DNA of 64,000 bases from BRHc4a sp049323755 (GTDB lineage Bacteria > Bacillota > Desulfotomaculia > Desulfotomaculales > Desulfocucumaceae): positions 248,001-312,000 of the forward strand of contig JBMOPE010000006.1 in NCBI GenBank assembly GCA_049323755.1. Direction: 5' to 3'. Positions 17,256-24,345 of the stretch are shown here, one piece after another (the first letter of the stretch is position 1; each line of letters opens with the position of its first letter). A model generated the notes under the pieces. That model ran no database searches and was not told the DNA's origin. It saw only the letters and a program-made list of their open reading frames with translations. The position numbers and the translations under genes were made by a program.

Positions 17256-17690
17256 ATACTTTCCCCTCCCACAAAACAACCTAATTCCGACCAGTCTTGG
17301 TCAGTCTTGGTTTTCCCGCTCATTTCCGTTGCGCCCCGGTATCCTTATTATTGTGCTCCTCAATCAGTTTCAGGGTCCTTTCCGCAAACTCACCTGTTAC
17401 TGCATCCCCGAAGACTATTATGCAATCTCCCGGGAAATGTCTCCGGTAATCAAAGGTTACTTTTGAACCTTCAAATACATCAATGTGTTGAATAGCATTT
17501 GGTCCCACCCATCTGGCACGGCCCTTCCTCACCGCGTTTTTCGCTGTAGTTTGATTAACACGATTTATTGAGACCCTGCCCTTCGCATCCAAGACAAATA
17601 CTCTTTCAAAAAGCCCGGTAACATCGGGAGGATGAACGCGGGCAACTCCTGAAAAGGACATACTTTCCCCCTCCCCACAAATAACTTTTT
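16937..17690 (-). repeat. Tandem duplication of about 340 bp (two diverged copies)
   Basis: The segment about 16937-17270 (5' end and leader of the 333-residue gene) is repeated at about 17345-17680 with, by eye, well over 80 percent identity, including the purine-rich leader and start codon. The upstream copy covers only the N-terminal domain. The repeat explains why two nearly identical N-termini occur side by side. Confidence 0.85.
17320..17661 (-). CDS. Truncated paralogue: N-terminal domain alone
   Basis: A 113-residue protein nearly identical to residues 1-105 of the downstream 333-residue protein (shared V-F-V-L-D-A-K-G-R-V-S-I and the K-G-R-A-R-W-V-G-P-N-A-I-Q block), then a divergent tail ending D-T-G-A-Q-R-K. 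ATG at 17659-17661 follows GGGGAGGGGG. Longer in-frame starts run into G+C-rich sequence with no protein character. It may be a free-standing domain made by the tandem duplication, or a decaying copy. The coding frame is intact and most differences look conservative. Confidence 0.6.
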   Translation of the reverse strand: MSFSGVARVHPPDVTGLFERVFVLDAKGRVSINRVNQTTAKNAVRKGRARWVGPNAIQHIDVFEGSKVTFDYRRHFPGDCIIVFGDAVTGEFAERTLKLIEEHNNKDTGAQRK

Positions 17691-18130
17691 GAAGAAAACC
17701 ACAGGGCCGGGCCGCCCCAAATGATACACGGGTTGGGTGAGGTGCAGCACCTGTGGCCGGCGGGGTCTCTAGTCCCGGCAGTATCCAGTAATCAATCCTG
17801 ACTGATTCCGACCAGTCATGGATCCCGGTGATTAATGACTTGCCGGGGACACGGATCTGTTCCGTTTCCCGCTCATTTCCGTCGCGCCCCGGTGGCGCTT
17901 TAACCGTCCGGATGCCGGTTCCGCATATACCCCTGCGGAAGAAGGGGTGTCGCCGGTTTACCCTGCCGGCGGGGCTGTGGTAAGCGCCCTCAGCTGCGGG
18001 AGGTATAACACCCTCCATTCGCCGCCCTTTTAACCCGGTGGCGGGGGCCGTCATCGCCCATCAGGGCCGGGAAAATCTCCCCGGGGAGAACACTATACGG
18101 GATAATGTCCTTTCCATGTTGTATTAGCTT
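17662..18130. other. Gene-free G+C-rich stretch with palindromes
   Basis: No supported gene in about 470 bp. The stretch is richer in G+C than its neighbours and contains short dyads, including a perfect 14-bp palindrome TCTCCCCGGGGAGA at 18076-18089. A minus-strand frame stays open over much of it but has no coding character. It lies directly downstream (minus strand) of hammerhead copy A, so it may be untranslated RNA leading to the duplicated genes. Confidence 0.5.
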
Positions 18131-18183
18131 CCCGCGACCTTCTTAGGGTTTCGCCCGGTGGCCATCCGGGCTCATCAGACGGG
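18131..18183 (-). ncRNA. Hammerhead ribozyme, type I, copy A
   Basis: On the minus strand the order is stem I 5' strand CCCGT (18183-18179), core CTGATGAG (18178-18171), stem II with CCCGG / CCGGG and a 7-nt loop, core CGAAAC, stem III beginning ACC / GGT, cleavage triplet GTC (18138-18136), then stem I 3' strand GCGGG (18135-18131). All invariant hammerhead core positions are present. Cleavage is expected between 18136 and 18135. Stem III here has a C-A mismatch absent from copy B. The open end is at stem I, hence type I. Confidence 0.93.
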
Positions 18184-18241
18184 TTATGAAAATTATGGAG
18201 GAATTATATTTTTCCTGTCTAATTGTAAAATAAATGCATTT

Positions 18242-18473
18242 AACCGGGGAACTTAGGAGTTGATTTATATGTCTGGTGGTAGAAGATGTCCCCATTTTGG
18301 TGGTTGGAACGAGGACTGTCACTCCACCGGTAAGTGGGAAAAACAGGACAAAGCTATGGTCGAAGTATATTGTCTGAAATATCCTGATTATGCTAAATGC
18401 CCGCGTTTCCTCGATGCTGAACGCAGAAAAATGAATTCCACAAAATAAAGAATAAATATTTAGTTCCCCGGTT
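18242..18473 (+). repeat. 12-bp inverted repeat flanking a mini-gene, with T8 after the distal arm
   Basis: AACCGGGGAACT at 18242-18253 is the exact complement of AGTTCCCCGGTT at 18462-18473, which runs into a T-tract. The proximal arm ends 1 nt before the AGGAG of the 59-residue gene, and the distal arm follows its stop. In the mRNA the ends could pair and cover the ribosome site. No local partner for the distal arm was seen. Confidence 0.7.
18269..18448 (+). CDS. Cys-rich 59-residue protein
   Basis: A small protein with two C-terminal-facing Cys pairs (R-C-P-H-F-G-G-W-N-E-D-C-H and Y-C-L-K-Y-P-D-Y-A-K-C-P-R-F). This YC...KCP.F arrangement is common in short, uncharacterised Cys-rich proteins of sulfate-reducing and related anaerobes and suggests metal binding. 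ATG 18269 is 9 nt after AGGAG (18255-18259), and an in-frame TTG at 18260 is too close to it. It is the only plus-strand gene between the two hammerhead copies. Confidence 0.7.
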   Translation: MSGGRRCPHFGGWNEDCHSTGKWEKQDKAMVEVYCLKYPDYAKCPRFLDAERRKMNSTK

Positions 18474-18489
18474 TTTTTTATTATCTCAG

Positions 18490-18675
18490 TTATCTATCAC
18501 ATTTCCAGTTATTTGCCATATTATAGTCCCCACATTTGGCATGGTTTTCAGAGGCGCAATAGGATTCTAATCTACACCCTGCCCCAGCCTTCGTAACAAC
18601 ACAAAATTCATTTTTATTTAAGAATGGGCAACTAGTATTTGTTGTCTTTTTGCTTTCATTTGCCTTCTTAAACAT
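18490..18675 (-). CDS. Cys-rich 61-residue protein directly behind a hammerhead ribozyme
   Basis: A small protein with seven cysteines (S-C-P-F-L-N-K-N-E-F-C, A-G-C-R-L-E-S-Y-C, H-A-K-C-G-D-Y and a final K-C-D-R). It shares the spacing style of the plus-strand mini-gene at 18269 and probably binds a metal. The second ATG (18673-18675) is 9 nt after AAGGAG, while the first ATG at 18684 abuts it. Self-cleavage of hammerhead copy B would leave a 5' leader of only about 30 nt before this start, so the ribozyme is placed to control this mRNA. Confidence 0.7.
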   Translation of the reverse strand: MFKKANESKKTTNTSCPFLNKNEFCVVTKAGAGCRLESYCASENHAKCGDYNMANNWKCDR

Positions 18676-18699
18676 TAGACACATCTCCTTTTATAGCTT

Positions 18700-18754
18700 C
18701 CCGCGACCTTTTTCGAAGGTTTCGCCCGGTAGCCATCCGGGCTCATCAGGCGGG
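18700..18754 (-). ncRNA. Hammerhead ribozyme, type I, copy B
   Basis: Same layout as copy A with perfect helices. Stem I is CCCGC / GCGGG (18754-18750 and 18704-18700), the core CTGATGAG is at 18749-18742, stem II is CCCGG / CCGGG with a 7-nt loop, CGAAAC follows, stem III is ACCTT / AAGGT with a CGAAA loop, and the cleavage triplet GTC is at 18707-18705. Differences from copy A in stems I and III restore or keep pairing. Cleavage is expected between 18705 and 18704. Confidence 0.95.
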
Positions 18755-18869
18755 TAATTTTTTTTGATCACACAATCTGTCATAGTTTTCTAATTCTATA
18801 TGTTAAAATATTGGGGGGTTTTTGGATTCTTTAAGGCAGCAGAAAAAAATATTATTAAGTTCCATCCAA

Positions 18870-19082
18870 CTAACCTTCGGCTTCTGATACAATCTCCACT
18901 TTTATTTTAAGTCCCAACGGACGAGCCAGTTTATCCAAGGTATTCAAACTTGGATTAGCTTTTTCATTTTCAATATCACAAATTTGTTTCACGCTAACCG
19001 TACTAGCAACAGACAATTCTTTTAAAGTCATTTTTCGACGGAGACGCTCTATACGGATGGTTTCAATAATAGTTTTCAGCAA
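18870..19082 (-). CDS. XRE-family HTH regulator (small)
   Basis: A 70-residue DNA-binding protein consisting of little more than one XRE/Cro HTH (R-R-K-M-T-L-K-E-L-S-V-A-S, T-V-S-V-K-Q-I-C-D-I-E-N) and a short beta-like tail K-I-K-V-E-I-V-S. A TTG start at 19080-19082 is preferred because GGAGG lies 8 nt upstream. The in-frame GTG at 19091 overlaps that ribosome site. It is divergent from a second XRE gene, with a strong sigma-A promoter and repeated operator-like motifs between them, which resembles a phage-type switch for the element. Confidence 0.85.
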   Translation of the reverse strand: MLKTIIETIRIERLRRKMTLKELSVASTVSVKQICDIENEKANPSLNTLDKLARPLGLKIKVEIVSEAEG

Positions 19083-19103
19083 AGACTTCACCTCCTTATT
19101 AAC

Positions 19104-19132
19104 ATAATAAAGCTATAACTTAACCTTGTCAA
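19104..19132 (-). promoter_or_regulatory. Sigma-A promoter of the minus-strand XRE gene
   Basis: TTGACA (19132-19127), 17-bp spacer, TATTAT (19109-19104). The spacer contains one copy of the TATA-N2-TTAA operator-like motif, so a bound repressor would occlude the promoter. Confidence 0.85.
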
Positions 19133-19209
19133 TAATATAATTGAGCTATAGGTTAATTTATTTTCCTATAAAAAGTAGCCACTCGCGATATAATTAACGT
19201 ATAGGTTAA
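19112..19209. promoter_or_regulatory. Three direct repeats TATA-N2-TTAA in the divergent XRE promoter region
   Basis: Motifs TATAACTTAA (19113-19122), TATAGGTTAA (19147-19156) and TATAGGTTAA (19200-19209), all in the same orientation, lie between the two XRE genes. One falls in the minus-strand promoter spacer and one just downstream of the plus-strand -10 TATAAT (19189-19194). They are probable binding sites of one or both regulators. Confidence 0.65.
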
Positions 19210-19220
19210 CGAGTGGAGTG

Positions 19221-19550
19221 ATGACCCTGATCAACATAGGTAGTCGTATTCGTGAATTACGCAAAGAACAAGGAATTAGCGCAAAAGAGATTGCTGTATC
19301 TCTGGGGGTAACTCCTAGTTTTATTTCCGGAATTGAAAAAGGTACCACCAAGTGCTCTCTTGATAACCTTGATAAAATCTGTGTAGTACTGGGTGTCTCC
19401 TTAGCCGAATTCTTTTCCGAAGAATCTGACCACTTCTCACCAGAAATCAACCGAGTAATAGAAAAGGTAAAAAGGTTGTCCACCCGGCAATTAAAAATAC
19501 TTGAAGCCACACTTGATGAATGGAAAACAGACGAATATGATAAATCTTAG
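19221..19550 (+). CDS. XRE-family HTH regulator (SinR/Cro-like)
   Basis: About 109 residues with an N-terminal HTH (I-R-E-L-R-K-E-Q-G-I-S-A-K-E-I-A, L-G-V-T-P-S-F-I-S-G-I-E-K-G) and a charged C-terminal helix (R-L-S-T-R-Q-L-K-I-L-E-A-T). This layout is typical of phage and ICE repressors. The start is not certain: ATG 19221 is only 2 nt after GGAG, and a CTG at 19227 would be better spaced. The plus-strand -10 TATAAT at 19189 has a poor -35, as expected for a regulated promoter. Confidence 0.85.
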   Translation: MTLINIGSRIRELRKEQGISAKEIAVSLGVTPSFISGIEKGTTKCSLDNLDKICVVLGVSLAEFFSEESDHFSPEINRVIEKVKRLSTRQLKILEATLDEWKTDEYDKS

Positions 19551-19618
19551 TATAATTCTTATGTGCTTCCATAATAATGATGTCCTGGCGAATGGATTAA
19601 ACCAAAAGGAGAATAACT

Positions 19619-19969
19619 ATGGAAGAACTGTTAAAACAAATACTTGGAAAACTTGAATCTGTATCGCAAAGCCAACAGGCAGCACAAAAAGAGATAACCG
19701 AAATTAACAGCCGAATCAATTCTCTTGAAGCCAGCCAAAAAAACATTCGTCAAAGCCAAGTTAAAATGGAGCATGAATTATCCGAAAAACTACGTGCCCT
19801 GTTTGATGACCGGGAAGTAAACAAGGATTACTTTGAAAGCCTTAAAGACGGCCTGGCAAGAACTGAAGAAGACATTGAAGCAATTTTAACTATCCTCAAA
19901 AAAATGGATGCCAGACAAACGTCTCAAGAACGGGAAATTCGCCTTTTACGCACCGGAAAAAACAGGTAA
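19619..19969 (+). CDS. Hypothetical coiled-coil protein
   Basis: A 116-residue protein that is heptad-patterned almost throughout (E-I-N-S-R-I-N-S-L-E-A-S-Q-K-N-I), with no membrane segment or signal. No family recognised. The ATG is preceded by AAAAGGAG at good spacing, and the gene follows the XRE regulator in the same direction after 68 bp, so it may be under the same control. Confidence 0.65.
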   Translation: MEELLKQILGKLESVSQSQQAAQKEITEINSRINSLEASQKNIRQSQVKMEHELSEKLRALFDDREVNKDYFESLKDGLARTEEDIEAILTILKKMDARQTSQEREIRLLRTGKNR

Positions 19970-20112
19970 AACTGACGGTATTATTTTTGAAACTTTTTGG
20001 TAAAATATTCTTGTGATATAATATAATCTAGATCGAGATTGTCTGTCAATTTAATTCTTCTTTTTTTGACCATTTTTTAATCTAAATTTATATTAAAGTA
20101 AAGGTGATACAT

Positions 20113-20817
20113 ATGTTGAATTGCTTTTCCAAATGGCCAGAGCTCCATGATGCGAATTCGGCTATTTTACCTGTAGGTTCCGTAGAGCAACACGGCTTAC
20201 ATCTGCCATTATTCACTGATAGCATTATCGCCCAGGAACTGGCTAAAGCCCTGGCTTCACAGATTAGTAAATCATATCTTTTACCCCTATTGCCCTTTTC
20301 ATCTTCATATGAACACCAGGAGTTTCCGGGAACCATTTCTATAAAGATAAACACTTTATGCAATTTAATAAGCGATATTATTGACTCTTTGAATAATAAC
20401 GGCATTCATAAGTGTGTAATAGTTAACGGGCACCAGGGAAATTTCTTTTTGACAAATCTGGTCCAGGAACTTAACCGGTCAGGGCCTGGCGTATTACTTG
20501 TTCCCTCAAGGTCTCAATGGGATCGGGCCTATATAGACGCCGGCATATCTGCCAACCTCAGCGCTGATATGCACGCCGGCGAAGCTGAAACTTCTATCAT
20601 TTCATACCTTGCACCAGAGACAATTAATTGTAGCGCAATAAAAGATGTTGACTGCAAATATCGCCCTCTCTTTACTGTTCACGGTATGAAGAAATACTCT
20701 TACACAGGAGCGATTGGCTTTCCATCCCGTGCGACCGTAGATAAAGGGAAACTTGTTTTTAATTCATTAGTTACTACTTCTATCAAAATCATTGAGGAGT
20801 TTCTATATAATGAGTAA
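20113..20817 (+). CDS. Creatininase family amidohydrolase
   Basis: A 234-residue protein with all the metal-site motifs of the creatininase/MftE fold: G-S-V-E-Q-H-G near residue 20, T-D-S-I-I-A, N-G-H-Q-G-N and D-M-H-A-G-E-A-E-T-S. Members hydrolyse cyclic or peptide amides (creatinine, formamides, peptide leaders). The substrate cannot be told from sequence. ATG 20113 follows AGGTGA; an upstream in-frame GTG lies inside that ribosome site. Its stop overlaps the next gene (GntR regulator) by 8 bp, so the two form a cassette. Confidence 0.88.
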   Translation: MLNCFSKWPELHDANSAILPVGSVEQHGLHLPLFTDSIIAQELAKALASQISKSYLLPLLPFSSSYEHQEFPGTISIKINTLCNLISDIIDSLNNNGIHKCVIVNGHQGNFFLTNLVQELNRSGPGVLLVPSRSQWDRAYIDAGISANLSADMHAGEAETSIISYLAPETINCSAIKDVDCKYRPLFTVHGMKKYSYTGAIGFPSRATVDKGKLVFNSLVTTSIKIIEEFLYNE

Positions 20818-21526
20818 GTATCAAAAAAAATGGGAACAGATTGCAAATGTTCTACGTACCCAAATCCAGACAGGAACACTAAAGCCAGGTCAAGAATTTC
20901 CTACAAATATAGATTTAATGAAGACTTTTGACGTACACGCCGGCACAATCCAACAGGCAGTTAATGCCTTGATTTCAGAAGGATTGGTAATTACTTATGG
21001 CGGCAGCGCCCGGCGTACAGTATATAATCCTCCCTCCCGGTCCACCCGTTGTTGCGGCTTTCTTTCGGATGCAGGTAAAAGTGGCCGCCAGGAAATAATA
21101 GAGATAAAGTTTATAGAAAAAGAAGACCTGTTGCCTGAGTCTGCTAGAAATCATGTCGAAACTCCAGCTCTTTTATATAAAACTCTTCAGTGGAAAGACA
21201 ATATCCCTGTAGCCATTTCAAGCTCTTTTTTGCCCCAAATATTGCCTTTGGATTTTATGAAAAAGGAACTATCCACCGGCTCTGTTGAACTATATGAACT
21301 CATGAAGGATAACGGTTTTGTTCCAACAACTTGCCGGGAAAGTCTTATTGCTGCTTTACCTACCGTAGAGGAACAAGAAATATTGCAATTACCAAACTCA
21401 ACAATGCCAGTTGTCAAAATTAAAAGGCTGGTTTTTGATGCCCGAGGTAATCTGCTTGAATATTGCCTTCTAATAGACCGCAGTGATTGTTATGAATTTC
21501 AATATGAATTTCCCATGAAATCTTAG
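20810..21526 (+). CDS. GntR/HutC-family transcriptional regulator
   Basis: A 238-residue regulator with an N-terminal winged helix (W-E-Q-I-A-N-V-L-R-T-Q-I and T-I-Q-Q-A-V-N-A-L-I-S-E-G-L-V) and a UTRA-type ligand domain (A-L-L-Y-K-T-L-Q-W-K-D-N-I-P and the R-L-V-F-D-A-R-G-N block). The start overlaps the creatininase stop. It probably controls the creatininase gene in response to its substrate or product, a role inferred from coupling alone. Confidence 0.87.
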   Translation: MSKYQKKWEQIANVLRTQIQTGTLKPGQEFPTNIDLMKTFDVHAGTIQQAVNALISEGLVITYGGSARRTVYNPPSRSTRCCGFLSDAGKSGRQEIIEIKFIEKEDLLPESARNHVETPALLYKTLQWKDNIPVAISSSFLPQILPLDFMKKELSTGSVELYELMKDNGFVPTTCRESLIAALPTVEEQEILQLPNSTMPVVKIKRLVFDARGNLLEYCLLIDRSDCYEFQYEFPMKS

Positions 21527-21743
21527 GCCCAACCCGATTCCATTCCTGACCCTTTAGTCAGCTTAAGGAAACCACGTATACTTCAAACCCTTTATAAAAA
21601 TTCACTTCAAGATTCTTTTTATGATTTAGCAATATTTTTATTGCTAATATACTAGAAAATTTTACCTAAATCAAGAGGTTTTTGGTCTTTTTTGCAGAAT
21701 TTTATGTTACAAGAAAATCTATTGAAAATAGGAGAAATTGGTT

Positions 21744-22691
21744 ATGGCTATTCCCGTTTTCTTAACAGTCTCTATGATAAGAAATTCTATTGGCATGAAA
21801 TCATTGGATGCCGCTGAAGAGTTTAATACAAGCCATAGCCTGCTCGGCATATGGGAAGATTTTGAAAGGGTACCGGATCCTAATTTCCTTGTCTCAAGAA
21901 ATGTATTTATACATACAAAAATAACAGAGTACATTAAAAAATATGGAGTATCAAATCCAAATCCTGTTATTAGTAGAATATCTGAAAAAATATTAGACGA
22001 AGGTATATATTATTGTTTGATGAGAGATAGAATTTTCCACTCGCTGATACCTTTTTTAAGGGCAAGCGTATTGTATGGGACAAGCTATGGACCAATATTT
22101 TATCTTATGCAAAAGTATTTTGAAGCTGAAAAAGATGACATTTTTCTCAAAAAAACATCTGATCCTTATACGGATCAACTTCTTTTATTCGCTATGCAAA
22201 GGCGATGGGGCGAATATTCTGTAAGAAGAAAAATAAAAAAGTTTAATCCAGATATTAGTTTTGAAAAGATCGATAATAACAATTATATAGGTGTAGTCAA
22301 GTCAGTTCTAGGCGATACTAGAAGAATTTTTTGGGACGGAGATTCATATAACTCCAAAAAGCAGTACTTTACTTATTTGTTTCTATATGTACTATTAAAA
22401 TCTTGCCATTTAAAATTTATTTTAATGGACAATATCAACACACCAAAAGATTTTCTTTTAAAAATGCCACTTGCTGAAATAGATGCAAGTATCCACAATT
22501 TAGAAGCAGCAAAAAACAACTATTTTATAAAAGGGCTGCATCATCATAAACCATGTTTTTTACGTTGTGGTGATTCTAGTTGTGATTACTTTTCTCTATA
22601 CGGACCCCGACCCATCAGGGAACTATATATAGCATTTGAATCTTTTTTAGACGGCACATTTTCCAATTATTGCATACGACAACTTTTGTAA
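21744..22691 (+). CDS. Hypothetical 315-residue protein
   Basis: An A+T-rich gene with no recognised family. Only the first ten or so residues are hydrophobic (M-A-I-P-V-F-L-T-V-S-M) and the rest looks soluble and alpha-helical. Near the C-terminus a Cys group (K-P-C-F-L-R-C-G-D-S-S-C-D-Y-F) may bind zinc. ATG 21744 is 9 nt after AGGAG, and the TTG at 21738 is too close. Base composition is lower in G+C than the creatininase cassette. The gene stands alone between a 217-bp gap and a converging response regulator and looks like accessory cargo. Confidence 0.6.
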   Translation: MAIPVFLTVSMIRNSIGMKSLDAAEEFNTSHSLLGIWEDFERVPDPNFLVSRNVFIHTKITEYIKKYGVSNPNPVISRISEKILDEGIYYCLMRDRIFHSLIPFLRASVLYGTSYGPIFYLMQKYFEAEKDDIFLKKTSDPYTDQLLLFAMQRRWGEYSVRRKIKKFNPDISFEKIDNNNYIGVVKSVLGDTRRIFWDGDSYNSKKQYFTYLFLYVLLKSCHLKFILMDNINTPKDFLLKMPLAEIDASIHNLEAAKNNYFIKGLHHHKPCFLRCGDSSCDYFSLYGPRPIRELYIAFESFLDGTFSNYCIRQLL

Positions 22692-22740
22692 TCCAGATTA
22701 GTATTTAATGAATCGCTGTTCATTTAATTTATTTTAAATA

Positions 22741-22781
22741 AAAGAAAAAACCATTGCTAATCATTTATTGACAGCAATGGT
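22741..22781 (-). terminator. Terminator of the LytTR response-regulator gene
   Basis: Inverted repeat ACCATTGCT / AGCAATGGT (22750-22758 and 22773-22781). Reading on the minus strand the stem is followed by TTTTTTCTTT. It lies about 95 bp past the end of the minus-strand response-regulator gene. Confidence 0.7.
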
Positions 22782-22876
22782 ATATAATGCTATAAATTTG
22801 CGCGAAACCCCCTTCGGAGGTGCGTGAAAGGTTCTATACGGTGTCTAACTCGGGAGTATGAATGCTTCTGTTAATC

Positions 22877-23635
22877 CTATTGATTACATAGTTTTTCCAA
22901 TTCCTTTATTTTATCCCATGTTATAAATGCTCGCTTCTGAGCATCTTTCATAATTACATAATATGTACTTTTTCCGCAAGGGACTAATTCACTTACTTTT
23001 TGAATATTAATCAAAAATCCTTTGTGCGACCTGAAAAACTTTGAGTCTCTTAATTGCTCCTCCAAACTTGTCAAACTCTCATCAATGTAAATATCGCCCC
23101 CAGTATAATGGGTCAAGGTTTTTCTGTTTTCCTTTGTAAAAAAGAATATGTCATCCAAATTCAACATCACAAATTTTTCACCGATTTTTAAAAGTTTTGA
23201 TCCTTGAACAATATTTTTATTTGTGCGTGTTAAACTAATGTTTTCTTGAAAACTACGACTATCTGAGATATTTTGCTCTAGGGCAACGATCCTGTTCATA
23301 GTCTTCTTGATCCGATCCGGTTTAAACGGTTTTGTCATGTAATCAAACGCATAAATTTCATCTGCTTCTTCCCGATGGCCAGATAATCCTGTGCAAAATA
23401 CTATGTACACCCAGGGATCGATATCAAATATTTCTTTGGCAACTTCCATCCCATTTCTTCGGGGCATGTTTATATCTAGTATTACGCATTTGGGATGATA
23501 CTTTTCAAAGAGTTCAAGCGCTTCGATACCATCCCCGGCTTCGGCAATAACATCTATACCAGGCACCGCCGAAATAAAACCCTTTAACACCTGCCTCAAC
23601 ACTGGATCATCTTCCGCTATCAACACTGTTATCAT
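22877..23635 (-). CDS. LytTR-family response regulator
   Basis: A 252-residue two-domain regulator. The receiver domain has acidic pocket E-D-D near residues 8-10, phospho-acceptor Asp54 in V-I-L-D-I-N-M-P, a Thr in F-C-T-G and Lys in M-T-K-P-F-K-P. The LytTR DNA-binding domain occupies the C-terminal 110 residues (F-R-S-H-K-G-F-L-I-N-I-Q-K-V, with the final basic helix). No sensor kinase is adjacent. The ATG at 23633-23635 follows GGGGGTGG. Such regulators often control secreted peptide or competence-like functions, but the target here is unknown. Confidence 0.93.
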   Translation of the reverse strand: MITVLIAEDDPVLRQVLKGFISAVPGIDVIAEAGDGIEALELFEKYHPKCVILDINMPRRNGMEVAKEIFDIDPWVYIVFCTGLSGHREEADEIYAFDYMTKPFKPDRIKKTMNRIVALEQNISDSRSFQENISLTRTNKNIVQGSKLLKIGEKFVMLNLDDIFFFTKENRKTLTHYTGGDIYIDESLTSLEEQLRDSKFFRSHKGFLINIQKVSELVPCGKSTYYVIMKDAQKRAFITWDKIKELEKLCNQ

Positions 23636-23799
23636 CCGACCCACCCCCGTTTATTATGTAAACCAATAGGAATTATAGTCTGAAACGGGCTGTTTCGGTA
23701 GCCAAAAGGTTCTATGGTATGCCTGAAAATTCTGTTATCTTAATTATAATATTTTGTCACTATTGTGCAATGCAACAAATGCCAATAAAGTCAAAGCCT

Positions 23800-24036
23800 T
23801 CAATCCCAAACTTTCTCCACCACCCAGTTGGCCCCATCTTTAACCAACTCATATACTCCGCCATTCTGGACCTTTACCCTATAGGTTTCCATTCCATAGA
23901 AGGGATCATTTGTATAACGTCTCTGGTATATAGGAGTGCAACTCACGACCTTAACCCATTTTCCATGCCACAGGAAGGCAGCCAGGGTTCCGCCGGCCAT
24001 ACGCACATCTACAGGAATATTATATAGTTTAGACAT
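23800..24036 (-). CDS. DUF6504-like small protein
   Basis: A 78-residue protein with the pattern F-L-W-H-G-K-W-V-K-V-V, Y-R-V-K-V-Q-N-G-G-V-Y-E-L and a final V-W-D. It resembles the DUF6504 family, which is often found next to SOS mutagenesis polymerases. Here no polymerase is present, but lexA and a LexA-like HTH gene are neighbours. Its start overlaps the end of the HTH gene by 8 bp, so the pair is translated together. Confidence 0.7.
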   Translation of the reverse strand: MSKLYNIPVDVRMAGGTLAAFLWHGKWVKVVSCTPIYQRRYTNDPFYGMETYRVKVQNGGVYELVKDGANWVVEKVWD

Positions 24037-24253
24037 AATCTTTCAGTACCTTCAATACTCGCCTTTTTGGAGGTTCGATCTTTATATATCCATCACTAAT
24101 TAATTGCTTTAGATGCTTGTGTACGGTTTCAACGGCAACTTTTTCTATCTTTGCAAGCTCCCGAATTGTCGGGGAATATCCGTGCTCATCATTATATCGT
24201 TTTATTGTTTCCAAAAGAGTTTTGTCATTAAGTTTTATTATAGGATGGACCAA
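24029..24253 (-). CDS. LexA-like winged-HTH protein without protease domain
   Basis: A 74-residue protein that corresponds to the DNA-binding half of LexA (Y-S-P-T-I-R-E-L-A-K-I-E, V-A-V-E-T-V-H-K-H-L-K-Q-L-I-S-D-G-Y-I) and ends after the wing. A TTG start at 24251-24253 is favoured because AGGTGG lies 8 nt upstream. The promoter region carries a 17-bp palindrome, so it may regulate itself. It sits downstream of lexA on the same strand and upstream of the DUF6504-like gene, and it could compete with or fine-tune SOS control. Confidence 0.75.
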   Translation of the reverse strand: MVHPIIKLNDKTLLETIKRYNDEHGYSPTIRELAKIEKVAVETVHKHLKQLISDGYIKIEPPKRRVLKVLKDYV

Positions 24254-24319
24254 TTTATTCACCACCTGAAAGTGGTTGAAAGTATTCTGATGAATACCTT
24301 TTCCCGGTGTAATTCCTTA

Positions 24320-24336
24320 TATACAGTGCATGTATA
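24320..24336. promoter_or_regulatory. Palindromic operator TATACA-N5-TGTATA
   Basis: A perfect 6+6 bp dyad about 70 bp upstream of the LexA-like HTH gene. It overlaps a plausible minus-strand promoter (TTGAAA, 17 bp, CTGTAT). It is not a LexA box of the GAAC-N4-GTTC type. Confidence 0.55.
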
Positions 24337-24345
24337 AACATTGTT

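Noticed and set aside
17662..18054. Upstream extension of the duplicated gene frame
   Set aside because: The extension is only Pro/Gly/Arg-rich translation of G+C-rich DNA. The paralogue starts at the homologous ATG with the same leader and ribosome site.
22795..22860. Structured segment with CGAAAC and a CC/GG hairpin resembling part of a third hammerhead
   Set aside because: No CUGAUGA core precedes it and the base after the expected cleavage U is G, so it cannot be an active hammerhead. A group II intron domain V was also considered but its signature does not fit.
24286..24310. CTGATGAATACC as hammerhead core
   Set aside because: No GAAAC or helix partner follows. It is a chance match to CUGAUGA.
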